Origin: Pseudomonas sp. HR96
Lineage (GTDB): Bacteria; Pseudomonadota; Gammaproteobacteria; Pseudomonadales; Pseudomonadaceae
NCBI RefSeq assembly: GCF_034059295.1
Contig: NZ_CP139141.1
Coordinates: 2,215,001 to 2,279,000, forward strand
Direction: 5' to 3'
Length of the DNA: 64,000 nucleotides
The notes below the pieces were generated by a model. That model made no database searches and was not told the origin of the DNA. It saw nothing but the letters and a program-made list of their open reading frames with translations. Positions within the stretch are counted from its first letter, which is position 1, and every line of letters begins with the position of its first letter. Below, piece by piece: positions 46,806 to 55,178 of this stretch. The translations under genes were made by a program, and so were the position numbers.

Positions 46806-48056
46806 ATGGACAGAGCATTGCGAGTCGGCATCATCGGCGCCGGCATCGGCGGCGTCACCCTGGCCCGCGCCCTCGCGCAGCAAGGCATCGAGGCGCGGAT
46901 CTTCGAGCGCGCGGCGATGTTCGGCGAGGTGGGCGCGGGCGTGCAGATGACCCCCAACGCGGTCAAGGTGCTCAGCGCGCTGGGCCTGGACGAGCAGTTG
47001 AAAAAAATCGGCTTTCTGCCTGAGGCCATGATGGGGCGCAACTGGAAGACCGCCCGCGAGCTGTTTCGCACGCCGCTCAAGGCCAGCTGCCGCGAGCTGT
47101 ACGGCGCCGACTTCTACCACGTGCATCGCGCCGACCTGCACGCGGCGCTGGCCAGTGGCATCCAGCCTGGCCAGGCCAGCTTTGGCGCGCACTGCGTGGG
47201 CCTGGAGCAACGCGCCAATACGGCGGTCGCGCAGTTCGCCGACGGCAGCGAGTTCGAGGCCGACCTGATCGTCGGCGCCGACGGCGTGCGCTCGGTGATC
47301 CGCGAGCGGCTGTGGGGCCAGGAAGCGGCCAACTACACCGGGCACATGTGCTGGCGTGCGCTGGTCAAGGTCGACCAGCATCCGCTGCCCTTCGTCAGCC
47401 CCGACTCCAATTTCTGGATGGGGCCCAAGGGCCACGTGGTCACCTACTACGTCAAGGGCGGGGCGATGGTGAACATCGTCGCGGTCAACGAAAGCCCGGC
47501 CTGGGTCGAGGAGTCATGGAATGCCAAGAGCTCACAGGCCGAGTTGCTGGCAGGCTTCCAGGGTTGGCACCCGAACCTCATCGAGCTGTTCAAACGCGCC
47601 GACCCCGACGCCATCTACAAATGGGGCCTGTTCGACCGCGACCCGATGCCCACCTGGTCCAAGGGCAACGCCACCCTGCTGGGTGACGCCGCGCACCCGA
47701 TGCTGCCGTTTCTTTCCCAGGGCGCGGCCATGGCCATCGAGGACGGCTATGTGCTCGCCCGTTCGTTGGCCCACCACGGCTCGCAGCACCTGCAACAGGC
47801 CTTGCAGGCCTACGAGGCAGAGCGCCTGCCGCGCACTCGCCGGGTCCAGCTGGAAGCTCGCGAGCGCGGCCGCACCTATCACCTGCCTTCGGCCTGGTCG
47901 CAGCTCAAGCGCGACATGGCCTACCGCTGGCGGCAGTTGCTCAATCCCAATGCGGTGGGCATCCAGGCCAACTGGGTCTACGAGTACGACGCCCGCGACT
48001 GCGGCTCGCGCTTCTCCGCTTTTCAGGCACCTGCGGCCCGCCTGAAAAGCGCCTGA
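46806..48056 (+). CDS. FAD-dependent monooxygenase (salicylate hydroxylase/NicC-like)
   Basis: 416 residues, group A flavoprotein monooxygenase. GAGIGGVTLARAL binds FAD, DLIVGADGVRSVIRE is the DG motif, and [24 protein letters not shown] is the GD motif. It is related to nicC in this window but has Gln in place of NicC's catalytic His47 (GAGVQMTPNA) and lacks the His302 equivalent, so it should use a different ring substrate. It probably hydroxylates the product of the Rieske step. AGAGGA precedes ATG 46806 after a 76-bp gap. Confidence 0.88.
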   Translation: MDRALRVGIIGAGIGGVTLARALAQQGIEARIFERAAMFGEVGAGVQMTPNAVKVLSALGLDEQLKKIGFLPEAMMGRNWKTARELFRTPLKASCRELYGADFYHVHRADLHAALASGIQPGQASFGAHCVGLEQRANTAVAQFADGSEFEADLIVGADGVRSVIRERLWGQEAANYTGHMCWRALVKVDQHPLPFVSPDSNFWMGPKGHVVTYYVKGGAMVNIVAVNESPAWVEESWNAKSSQAELLAGFQGWHPNLIELFKRADPDAIYKWGLFDRDPMPTWSKGNATLLGDAAHPMLPFLSQGAAMAIEDGYVLARSLAHHGSQHLQQALQAYEAERLPRTRRVQLEARERGRTYHLPSAWSQLKRDMAYRWRQLLNPNAVGIQANWVYEYDARDCGSRFSAFQAPAARLKSA

Positions 48057-48076
48057 ATCATGGCTGGCAAGCCAGT

Positions 48077-48092
48077 TGGCATAGCTGTTGCT
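48077..48092 (+). promoter_or_regulatory. Putative sigma-54 promoter of the Liv-type importer
   Basis: TGGCATAGCTGTTGCT, with a perfect TTGCT -12 half and correct spacing, ends 82 bases before the binding-protein ATG and only 21 bases after the monooxygenase stop. The importer therefore seems to have its own promoter. Confidence 0.65.
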
Positions 48093-48173
48093 CTGGCCTG
48101 TACTGCCCACGTGAAGCACCCGGAAACGCCCTGATGCTGTGCAAGCCTTTGAATCGATCAGTTGGAGAACACC

Positions 48174-49394
48174 ATGGATACGCGTGCACGTTTCACCCAG
48201 TCGAACCTGCTGGCGGGGGCGATCGCTTTATGGATCAGCGGAGCTGCCTGGGCAGCCGACACCATCAAGATCGGCGACATCAACAGCTATAAATCCCAGG
48301 CCGTGTTCACCGACGGCTATAAAAAAGGCATGGAGCTGGCGGTCGAGCAGATCAACGCTGCCGGCGGCATCGATGGCAAGAAGCTGGAGCTGCTGACCCG
48401 CGACGACAACGCCAACCCCGGTGACGCCATTCGCCAGGCCGAAGACCTGATCGAACGCGAACACGTCGACGTACTGGCAGGCGCTTTCTATGCACACATC
48501 GGCACCGCGCTGTCGGACTACGCCAAGCAGAAGAAACGCTTCGTGCTGATCACCGAAGCGCTCAGCGACAACATCGTCTGGAGCGCCGGCAACCGCTACA
48601 CCTACCGCCTCGATGCTTCCACCTACATGCTCACTGCCGCCCTGGTCGACGAAGCGGCCAAGCTTCACAAGAAGCGCTGGGCGCTGGTGTACCCCAACTA
48701 TGAATTCGGCACGGCGGCGGCCAGTGCCTTCAAGACCCTGCTCAAGGCCCGGCAGCCGGACGTCGAGTTCGTCACCGAGCAGGCGCCGCCGCTGGGCAAG
48801 GTCGACGCCGGCAGCGTGGTCCAGGCCCTGGTCGATGCCAAGCCGGACGCGGTGTTCAACGCCCTGTTCGGCGCCGACCTGGCCAAGTTCATCCGCGAAG
48901 GCACCACCCGCACCTTCTTCAGCGAACAGCTGCCGGTGCTCAGCATCATCACCGGCCAGCCGGAATACCTGGAGCCGCTCAAGGACGAGATACCACCGAA
49001 CTGGACCGTTACCGGCTACCCCTGGTACAGCATCGACACCCCGGCGCACAAAGCCTTCGTCGCGGCCTACCAGGCCAAGTACGGCAAGGAGAACCTGCGC
49101 TTTGGTTCGGACATCGGCTACTCGGCGATCCAGTCGATCGCCGCCGGGATCAAGGCCGCAGGCGGCAAGACCGACTCCGAGTCGATGGTCGAGGCGTTCA
49201 GTGGCCTCAAGCTGAAGACCCCGGACGGCCCGCTGGAATTTCGCAAGATCGACCACCAGGCCACCTGGGGCCTGTACGTCGGCAAGCTGGCGGTCAAGGA
49301 CGGCGGCGGGGTGATGGAGAACTACGTGTTCAAGCCAGGCGATACCTTGCTGCCCTCGGATGACGAAGTGCGCAAGCTGCGCCCGGCCGAGTAA
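48174..49394 (+). CDS. ABC transporter substrate-binding protein (LivK type)
   Basis: 406 residues. The signal peptide has the hydrophobic core LLAGAIALWISGAAWA. The periplasmic binding fold I of the branched-chain amino-acid family follows: IKIGDINSYKSQAVFTDGYKKGMELAVEQINAAGG, then VDVLAGAFYAHIGTALSDYA. In soil bacteria this family often imports aromatic acids rather than leucine. The company of two oxygenases supports that here. GGAG stands eight bases before ATG 48174, and an in-frame ATG at 48162 lacks it. Confidence 0.88.
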   Translation: MDTRARFTQSNLLAGAIALWISGAAWAADTIKIGDINSYKSQAVFTDGYKKGMELAVEQINAAGGIDGKKLELLTRDDNANPGDAIRQAEDLIEREHVDVLAGAFYAHIGTALSDYAKQKKRFVLITEALSDNIVWSAGNRYTYRLDASTYMLTAALVDEAAKLHKKRWALVYPNYEFGTAAASAFKTLLKARQPDVEFVTEQAPPLGKVDAGSVVQALVDAKPDAVFNALFGADLAKFIREGTTRTFFSEQLPVLSIITGQPEYLEPLKDEIPPNWTVTGYPWYSIDTPAHKAFVAAYQAKYGKENLRFGSDIGYSAIQSIAAGIKAAGGKTDSESMVEAFSGLKLKTPDGPLEFRKIDHQATWGLYVGKLAVKDGGGVMENYVFKPGDTLLPSDDEVRKLRPAE

Positions 49395-49479
49395 GCGGCT
49401 GGCGGGCGTATGGGTGCAGGTTGGCCCGTGCGCCACGCCGGCCGGCTGTTTTGCGGTGTGACCTCCAAAGGTGGGACCC

Positions 49480-51417
49480 ATGGATTTTTCAGCTTTTCTT
49501 GCGCAGATGCTCAACGGCCTGGCCGAGGCGTCGTCACTGTTTCTGGTGGCCGCCGGCCTGTCGCTGATCTTCGGCGTGACACGCATCGTCAACTTCGCCC
49601 ACGGCTCGTTCTACATGCTGGGGCTGTACATCGCCTATTCGCTGGTCGAACACCTGGTCGGCAGCCTCGGCGCCAGCGGTTTCTGGCTGGGCCTGGCGCT
49701 GGCGGCGATCAGCGTCGGGGTGATCGGCGCAGCGGTGGAGATCGTGCTGCTGCGGCGCATATACAAGGCGCCGGAGCTGTTCCAGTTGCTGGCGACTTTC
49801 GCCCTGGTGTTGGTGATCAACGACGCGGTGTCCGGCTACTGGGGCGCCGAGGAGTTGCTGGGCCGGCGGGCACCGGGTCTGTCCGGTTCGCTGAGCATCC
49901 TCGGTCGGCAGTTTCCCACCTACAATTTTTTCCTGATCGTCATCGGTCCCGTGGTGCTCGGCCTGGTCTGGTTGCTGCTGGTGCGCACGCGCTGGGGCGT
50001 GCTGGTGCGCGCTGCCACCCAGGACCGCGAGATGCTCGGCGCCCTGGGGGTCAACCAGGCATGGCTGTTCACCAGTGTGTTCGCCTTGGGCGCGATGCTC
50101 GCCGGGCTTGGCGGCGCGGTGCAGCTGCCGCGCGAGCCAGCGAGCCTGGCGCTGGACCTGCGCACCATCGGCGAGGCCTTCGTGATAGTCGTCGTCGGCG
50201 GCATGGGCTCGCTGCCGGGTGCCTATGTCGCCGCGCTGCTGATCGCCGAGGTCAAGGCGCTTTGCATCGGCCTGGGCACGGCGACGCTGTTTGGCGTGAC
50301 CCTGTCGTTCTCCAAATTGACCCTGGTCATCGAGTTTCTGGTCATGGCCGTGGTGCTGGTGGTACGCCCCTGGGGCCTGCTCGGCAAGCCCCAGGCCGGC
50401 AGCCGCAACTCGGCGCCGGTGGAGGCGCCGCTGCGTCCCGGCTCGGCCTCGTTCAAGGGCCTGATGGCGGCCGTGCTGGTGTTGCTGGCAGCATTGCCGC
50501 TGCTGTCGACCTGGCTGCCCTACGCCAGCGTGCTGGCCCAGGACGTGCTGGTCACCGTGCTGTTCGCCGTGAGCCTGCACTTCATCATGGGCCCGGGCGG
50601 CATGCACTCGTTCGGCCATGCTGCCTACTTCGGCCTGGGGGCCTACGGCGCGGCGGTGCTGTTCAAGGTGCTGACCATGCCGATGCCGCTGGCATTCGCC
50701 TGCGCGCCATTGGTGGCGGGGCTTGGTGCCTTGCTGTTCGGCTGGTTCTGCGTGCGCCTGTCCGGGGTGTACCTGGCCATGCTGACCCTGGCGTTCTCGC
50801 AGATCGTCTGGTCGGTGGTGTTCCAGTGGGAGGACGTCACCGGCGGCTCCAACGGCATCACCGGCATCTGGCCGCCGAGCTGGCTGTCGAGCACGGGCTA
50901 TTACTACCTGACCCTGGTGCTGGTGGCGGCCAGTGTCTGGCTGGTGCGGCGCATTCTCTTTGCGCCGTTCGGCTACAGCCTGCGTGCGGCGCGTGATTCG
51001 GCCTTGCGTGCGGACGCCATCGGCATCGACGTCAAGCGTGTGCAGTGGCTGGCGTTCGTCATCGCCGGGCTGTTCGCCGGGCTGGCCGGCACGCTGTACA
51101 TCTTCTCCAAGGGCAGCATCTCGCCGGACGCCATGGCGGTCGGCAAGTCGGTGGACGGCCTGGTGATGGTGCTGCTGGGCGGCATCCAGAACCTGTTCGG
51201 GCCGGTGGTCGGCGCTACGGTGTTCAGCGTGCTGCAGGACTACATCATGCGCGCCACCGATTACTGGCGCGCAGTATTCGGTGGGGTGATCCTGCTGCTG
51301 GTGCTGGTCTTCCCCCAAGGCATCGCCGGCTTTTTCCAGCAGTTGGCCCAGGGGTGGCGTGGGTGGCGGGCCAGGCCCCTGGCAACACCCCGCGTGGTAG
51401 TGGAGGAGCGGTCATGA
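49480..51417 (+). CDS. Fused branched-chain-type ABC permease (LivH-LivM)
   Basis: 645 residues. Residues 1-~300 are a complete LivH (VTRIVNFAHGSFYMLGLYIAY; EAFVIVVVGGMGSLPGAYVAAL). Residues ~330-645 are a complete LivM (MHSFGHAAYFGLGAYGAAVLF; VTGGSNGITGIWPP; GKSVDGLVMVLLGGIQNLFGP). They are joined by a proline- and serine-containing linker at ~305-325. Usually the two are separate genes, so one chain here supplies the whole membrane channel. AGGTGG precedes ATG 49480. The stop overlaps livG by ATGA. Confidence 0.92.
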   Translation: MDFSAFLAQMLNGLAEASSLFLVAAGLSLIFGVTRIVNFAHGSFYMLGLYIAYSLVEHLVGSLGASGFWLGLALAAISVGVIGAAVEIVLLRRIYKAPELFQLLATFALVLVINDAVSGYWGAEELLGRRAPGLSGSLSILGRQFPTYNFFLIVIGPVVLGLVWLLLVRTRWGVLVRAATQDREMLGALGVNQAWLFTSVFALGAMLAGLGGAVQLPREPASLALDLRTIGEAFVIVVVGGMGSLPGAYVAALLIAEVKALCIGLGTATLFGVTLSFSKLTLVIEFLVMAVVLVVRPWGLLGKPQAGSRNSAPVEAPLRPGSASFKGLMAAVLVLLAALPLLSTWLPYASVLAQDVLVTVLFAVSLHFIMGPGGMHSFGHAAYFGLGAYGAAVLFKVLTMPMPLAFACAPLVAGLGALLFGWFCVRLSGVYLAMLTLAFSQIVWSVVFQWEDVTGGSNGITGIWPPSWLSSTGYYYLTLVLVAASVWLVRRILFAPFGYSLRAARDSALRADAIGIDVKRVQWLAFVIAGLFAGLAGTLYIFSKGSISPDAMAVGKSVDGLVMVLLGGIQNLFGPVVGATVFSVLQDYIMRATDYWRAVFGGVILLLVLVFPQGIAGFFQQLAQGWRGWRARPLATPRVVVEERS

Positions 51418-52196
51418 CGCTGTTGCAGGTGCGCGATCTGCACAAGTCCTTCGGTGGCGTGCGCGCCGTCGACGGTATCAATTTCGACTTGCACGAGGGC
51501 GAGCTGCTGGCGCTGATCGGGCCCAACGGCGCGGGCAAGTCGACCACCTTCAACATGGTCGGCGGCCAGCTCAAGGCTTCCGGCGGCTCGATCAAGCTGC
51601 TCGGCCAGGAACTGATCGGCCGGCGGCCGCGCGATATCTGGCGGATGCAGGTAGGGCGGACCTTCCAGATCGCCGAGACCTTCGCCTCGCTGAGCGTGGT
51701 GGAAAACGTGCAGATGGCTTTGCTCTCCCACCACGGCCAGGGCTTTTCCCTGTTCAGCGCAGCGCGCAGGCAGCACCGCGAACAGGCTCTGGACCTGCTG
51801 GCCCAGGTGGGCATGCAGGCCCATGCCGAGCGCCCGTGCAGCGAGCTGGCCTACGGCGACGTCAAGCGCGTGGAGCTGGCCATGGCCCTGGCCAACGACC
51901 CGCGGCTGTTGCTGATGGATGAACCGACTGCCGGCATGGGCCCTGAGGAGCGCAACGCGCTGATGGCCCTGACCAAGCGCCTGGTGGTCGAGCGCAAGAT
52001 GGCCGTGCTGTTTACCGAGCACAGCATGGACGTGGTGTTTGCCTACGCCGACCGCATGATCGTGCTGGCCCGCGGGCGCTTGATCGCCGAGGGCGACGCC
52101 GGGTACATCCGCAACCATCCGCAGGTGCAGGAGGTTTATTTCGGCACCGGCAAGACCTTCGAAAACCCAACCCCGACCGCACAGGTGACGGTATGA
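51414..52196 (+). CDS. ABC transporter ATP-binding protein (LivG type)
   Basis: 260 residues. Walker A is GPNGAGKSTTFNM. The signature is the degenerate LAYGDVKRVELAMAL usual in LivG, Walker B is LLLMDEPTAGM, and the switch is FTEHSMDVV. The C-terminal helix VQEVYFG is diagnostic of the LivG/BCA family. It works with the fused permease and the LivF-type partner. ATGA overlaps at both ends. Confidence 0.92.
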   Translation: MTLLQVRDLHKSFGGVRAVDGINFDLHEGELLALIGPNGAGKSTTFNMVGGQLKASGGSIKLLGQELIGRRPRDIWRMQVGRTFQIAETFASLSVVENVQMALLSHHGQGFSLFSAARRQHREQALDLLAQVGMQAHAERPCSELAYGDVKRVELAMALANDPRLLLMDEPTAGMGPEERNALMALTKRLVVERKMAVLFTEHSMDVVFAYADRMIVLARGRLIAEGDAGYIRNHPQVQEVYFGTGKTFENPTPTAQVTV

Positions 52197-52948
52197 ATGC
52201 GCTCCATTGCCCCGCGGCGGTGGCCGAGCCGCTGCTCGAAGTCGCCGCGCTGAACGCCTGGTATGGCGCCGCGCAGGTGCTCTATGACGTCCACCTCAAC
52301 GTGCGCCGGGGGGAAGTGGTGGCGCTGATGGGGCGCAATGGTGCGGGCAAGTCGACCACCCTCAAGGCCCTGATGGGCATGCTCGCCAAGCGCCGGGGCG
52401 AGGTGCGCTTCATGGGGCGCGAAGTCGCCGCGCTGGCGCCTTACCAGCTGGCGCGCCTGGGTTTGGGCTTCGTGCCCGAGGACCGTCGGGTGTTCACCCA
52501 TCTGACCGTGACCGAGAACCTCGAAGTCGGTCGCCAGGCCGAGCGCCAGTGGCCCGACGGCACGCCGGCCTTGAACTGGACGCCGGCACAGCTGTACGAG
52601 TTCTTTCCCAACCTGGGCGCCATGCAGAATCGCCCGGGCGGGCAGATGAGCGGCGGCGAGCAGCAGATGCTCACTGTGGCGCGCACCTTGATGGGCAACC
52701 CGTTCCTGATCCTCTTGGACGAGCCTTCCGAAGGCGTGGCGCCGGTGATCGTCGAGCAGATGGCGCACATGATCCTGGCGCTCAAGGCCAAGGGCGCGAG
52801 CATCCTGCTGTCCGAGCAGAACTTGCACTTCGCCGGGCTGGTGGCTGACCGCGCGTACGTGCTGGAGAAAGGGCTGATTCGTTATGAAGGCAGCATGGCC
52901 GAGCTGGCCGACAACGAAGAGGTGCGCAAGGCGTACCTGACGATGTAG
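52193..52948 (+). CDS. ABC transporter ATP-binding protein (LivF type)
   Basis: 251 residues. GRNGAGKSTTLKALMG, FVPEDRRVFTHLTVTENL (the LivF Q-loop region), MSGGEQQMLTVARTLM and LILLDEPSEGVAPVIVE are all intact. It completes the importer as the second nucleotide-binding subunit. It is the last gene of the transporter operon. A degenerate REP-like stretch (GGGAGGGGCAGG) follows in the 107-bp gap before ridA. Confidence 0.92.
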   Translation: MNALHCPAAVAEPLLEVAALNAWYGAAQVLYDVHLNVRRGEVVALMGRNGAGKSTTLKALMGMLAKRRGEVRFMGREVAALAPYQLARLGLGFVPEDRRVFTHLTVTENLEVGRQAERQWPDGTPALNWTPAQLYEFFPNLGAMQNRPGGQMSGGEQQMLTVARTLMGNPFLILLDEPSEGVAPVIVEQMAHMILALKAKGASILLSEQNLHFAGLVADRAYVLEKGLIRYEGSMAELADNEEVRKAYLTM

Positions 52949-53055
52949 GCGCCGCGTATGGGAGGGGCAGGAGCAGCGCGCCAGCAGCCGGTCTGCCCTA
53001 CCACCTCTGGCCGATAGGGGTAAACTGCTTTGCACCATCCTGTCGAGGAGCCACC

Positions 53056-53454
53056 ATGCCAGACCGCGAAATCATCGTACCCGAGTCCATGAAGCTGATC
53101 CCCGAGCGCATCGGCTACGTCCCGGCCGTGAAGGTCGGCGACACGCTGTTCTGCGCCGGCCAGATCGGCCGCACCGCAGAACTGGTGGTGATCGAGGACC
53201 CCGAGCAGCAGTTCATCGCCGCCTGGGAAAACCAGCGCACGGTGCTCGAGGCCGGCGGTTGCAGTTTCGACGATGTGGTCGACATGACCACCTACCACGT
53301 CGACCTTGCCACCCACATGGACCTGTTCCGCCGGGTCAAGGATCGCTACTTCCCCGACAGCCAGTGCGCCTGGACCTGCATCGGCGTGCAGGCCCTGGCG
53401 CATCCGGCGCTGTTGCTGGAAATCAAGTGTGTGGCCGTGCAACGGCGCAGCTGA
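53056..53454 (+). CDS. RidA family protein (enamine/imine deaminase-like)
   Basis: 132 residues of the YjgF/YER057c/UK114 fold, which hydrolyses reactive enamine or imine intermediates. Family landmarks are FCAGQIGRTAELVVIEDPEQQF, AWENQRTVLEAGGCSFDDVVDMTTYHVD and the C-terminal LLLEIKCVAV. The invariant Arg (ACTRVEV-type) of archetypal RidA is not evident in that last strand, so it is likely a Rid-like subgroup with altered activity. GAGGAG precedes ATG 53056. It may serve the nitrogen-heterocycle pathway upstream (inference). Confidence 0.85.
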   Translation: MPDREIIVPESMKLIPERIGYVPAVKVGDTLFCAGQIGRTAELVVIEDPEQQFIAAWENQRTVLEAGGCSFDDVVDMTTYHVDLATHMDLFRRVKDRYFPDSQCAWTCIGVQALAHPALLLEIKCVAVQRRS

Positions 53455-53465
53455 TTCAACCGGTT

Positions 53466-53708
53466 TCAACTCACTCGGCGGGCCGTGCCGAACAGCGCGA
53501 CACCTTGCAGCGCACCGTCCTGTTCGACCAACCGCACCGGCGCCGTGCCGCCCGGCATGCGCACTTGCACCTGGCCCGCCTCGATCCATCCCGCGCGCCA
53601 GGCCGCACAGGCCACGGCGCTGGCGCTGGTGCCGGAGCTGGCGGTGGCGCCTTCGCCTCGCTCGAACACGCGCGCCTCAAGCACCCCCGGGGTCACTGGG
53701 AGGTTCAT
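53466..53708 (-). pseudogene. Truncated diaminopimelate-epimerase-like C-terminal fragment
   Basis: An 80-residue frame that aligns by eye only with the C-terminal fifth to quarter of DapF-fold racemases: VFERGEGATASSGTSASAVACAAW, then the PGG strand VRMPGGTAPVRLV and the final GTARRVS. The catalytic Cys of the usual ACGTGA loop reads SSGTSA here. The N-terminal domain is absent: upstream of the ATG is the ACT gene in another frame. Even so, the ATG overlaps the ACT stop as ATGA. It is either a deletion remnant or a small coupled protein. Confidence 0.6.
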
Positions 53709-54106
53709 TGCTGCGACTGCGCCAATGCCCGCAAGACCGCCAGCGCGCGAGGCCCATCCGCCTCGCCGACGAAGATATGGTCGTGATAATACGCAGCGAT
53801 GACATTGCAGCTGATCCCGGCATCGGCCAGGGCGCGGGACACTGCCGCAGTCAGCCCCACCGCCTGCAAGGAAGAATGAATTTTCAGGGTGATCCATGCC
53901 GCGATGTAGTCGTAGCCCAGGCCCGCCTGCTGCGCCTGTTCAAGCGGCAGGATCAGGGTCAGCCCTTCGGCCTCGCGAAAGCTGCCAATGATCTCCAGGC
54001 CGCTGGGCAGCTTGGCATCCGCGAGGGTGCAGAACACGTAACGGCCATCGTTGAGCTGTGGGCTCATGCCGCTGAGCAGCTTGTGCATCGAGGTTTCGCC
54101 GGGCAT
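53705..54106 (-). CDS. ACT-domain protein (DUF2241/ACT_7 type)
   Basis: 133 residues holding two ACT-like halves. SPQLNDGRYVFCTLADAKLPSGLEIIGSFREAEGLTLILP is the first; WITLKIHSSLQAVGLTAAVSRALADAGISCNVIAAYYHDHIFVG, a classical beta-alpha-beta-beta-alpha ACT, is the second. ACT modules bind amino acids and regulate enzymes; this stand-alone type has no defined role. GGGAGA precedes ATG 54106. Its stop is joined to the DapF-like fragment. Confidence 0.8.
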   Translation of the reverse strand: MPGETSMHKLLSGMSPQLNDGRYVFCTLADAKLPSGLEIIGSFREAEGLTLILPLEQAQQAGLGYDYIAAWITLKIHSSLQAVGLTAAVSRALADAGISCNVIAAYYHDHIFVGEADGPRALAVLRALAQSQQ

Positions 54107-54320
54107 GGTAGGTCTCCCTGTAGGATTCGCGAAGTGGACGAAATGTCCAGGCCGGCGGCATTATTGATCAGGTTGTTGTGGCACAAGGAAATGAAATTGA
54201 TGCAAAAGGAAACATCTCCCGTGCTGGCCCCCTGTGTTTCGATAACGAGCAGGGTGCCGGCCCCGAGAGGCCGCCAGGCCGCTTCCAGTCATCCACCGGT
54301 TTACCAGGCCCAGCTCCCCG
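54107..54320. other. 214-bp divergent promoter region with REP scrap
   Basis: The region separates the ACT gene from the SnoaL-AraC gene. It includes CCCCGAGAGGCCGCCAGGCC at 54261-54280, an isolated piece of the REP core found in arrays A and B. No distinct promoter or operator could be recognised. Confidence 0.45.
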
Positions 54321-55121
54321 ATGCCCTGCATGCCAGCCGACACCGCCGAACAAACCCCGTTGACCCTCGCCGTGGTGCTGCGCTACCACCTGGCCTGGAA
54401 GCACCGCGACCTGGAGGCGATTCTCGCCCTGTACCACCCTCAGGTGCAGTACCACGACTTTTTCCAGAACCGCTGCATGGGCCTGGCCGAGCTGCGCGAG
54501 TACGTCGGCGGCACCTTGCCGCGCCACCCCGACGAGTACCTTGAGCACAGCGACCGCATCCGCGTCGACGGCAGCACGGCATTCATCCAGTACCAGACAG
54601 CCCTGCAAGGCAGCGGCGAGCGCCTGGTGTTTCGCAGTAGCGAGGCGATCACCGTCAGCGACGGTCTGATCCTGCGCATCAACGAATATGCTTCGCTGCT
54701 ACGCGAAGGCCAGGCGCAGGCGGGGCGCCAGGTGCCGGCGATCAGTAAGCTGGGGCTGTCGGCGCGGCAGTTGAGCTTCATGGCCCGGGATCTGGCCGAC
54801 TATTTCACTGGCCAGCAGCCGTTCCTCGACCCCGAGCTGGACCTGGCCCGGGTGGCCAGTGCCACCGGCTACAGCCGCAACCAGCTGTCGTATCTGCTCA
54901 ACCAGGTGCTGGGGCAGAGCTTCTACCGCTACGTGACCCAGGCCCGCCTGGGCTACCTGCTCGAACGCCTGGCCGAGCAGGGCGAGGCGGCGCCGGTCGA
55001 GCGGTTGGCGGCCAGCGCCGGGTTCAATTCCACCTCGGCGTTCTACAAGGCGTTTCGCAGCCACACCGGCAGCACGCCCAAGGCCTGGCTCAAGCGCCAT
55101 TGCGCGCGTGCCCGCAGATAA
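54321..55121 (+). CDS. SnoaL-like sensor fused to AraC-type HTH regulator
   Basis: 266 residues. The N-terminal ~135 form an NTF2/SnoaL-like domain (RYHLAWKHRDLEAILALYHPQVQYHDFFQNRCMGLAELREYVGG). The C-terminal ~110 are an AraC double HTH: LDLARVASATGYSRNQLSYLLNQVLGQSFYRYV, then VERLAASAGFNSTSAFYKAFRSHTGSTPKAWLK. The SnoaL part would replace the usual cupin as ligand sensor. It lies 57 bases before, and in line with, an amine-oxidase operon, which is its likely target. ATG 54321 has a poor ribosome site; ATG 54330 is an alternative. Confidence 0.83.
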   Translation: MPCMPADTAEQTPLTLAVVLRYHLAWKHRDLEAILALYHPQVQYHDFFQNRCMGLAELREYVGGTLPRHPDEYLEHSDRIRVDGSTAFIQYQTALQGSGERLVFRSSEAITVSDGLILRINEYASLLREGQAQAGRQVPAISKLGLSARQLSFMARDLADYFTGQQPFLDPELDLARVASATGYSRNQLSYLLNQVLGQSFYRYVTQARLGYLLERLAEQGEAAPVERLAASAGFNSTSAFYKAFRSHTGSTPKAWLKRHCARARR

Positions 55122-55178
55122 CACAAAGGCCCAGCGCTGCCCGTAATCTCTGCCGGCAATCAACCGGTGGAGAGCGAG

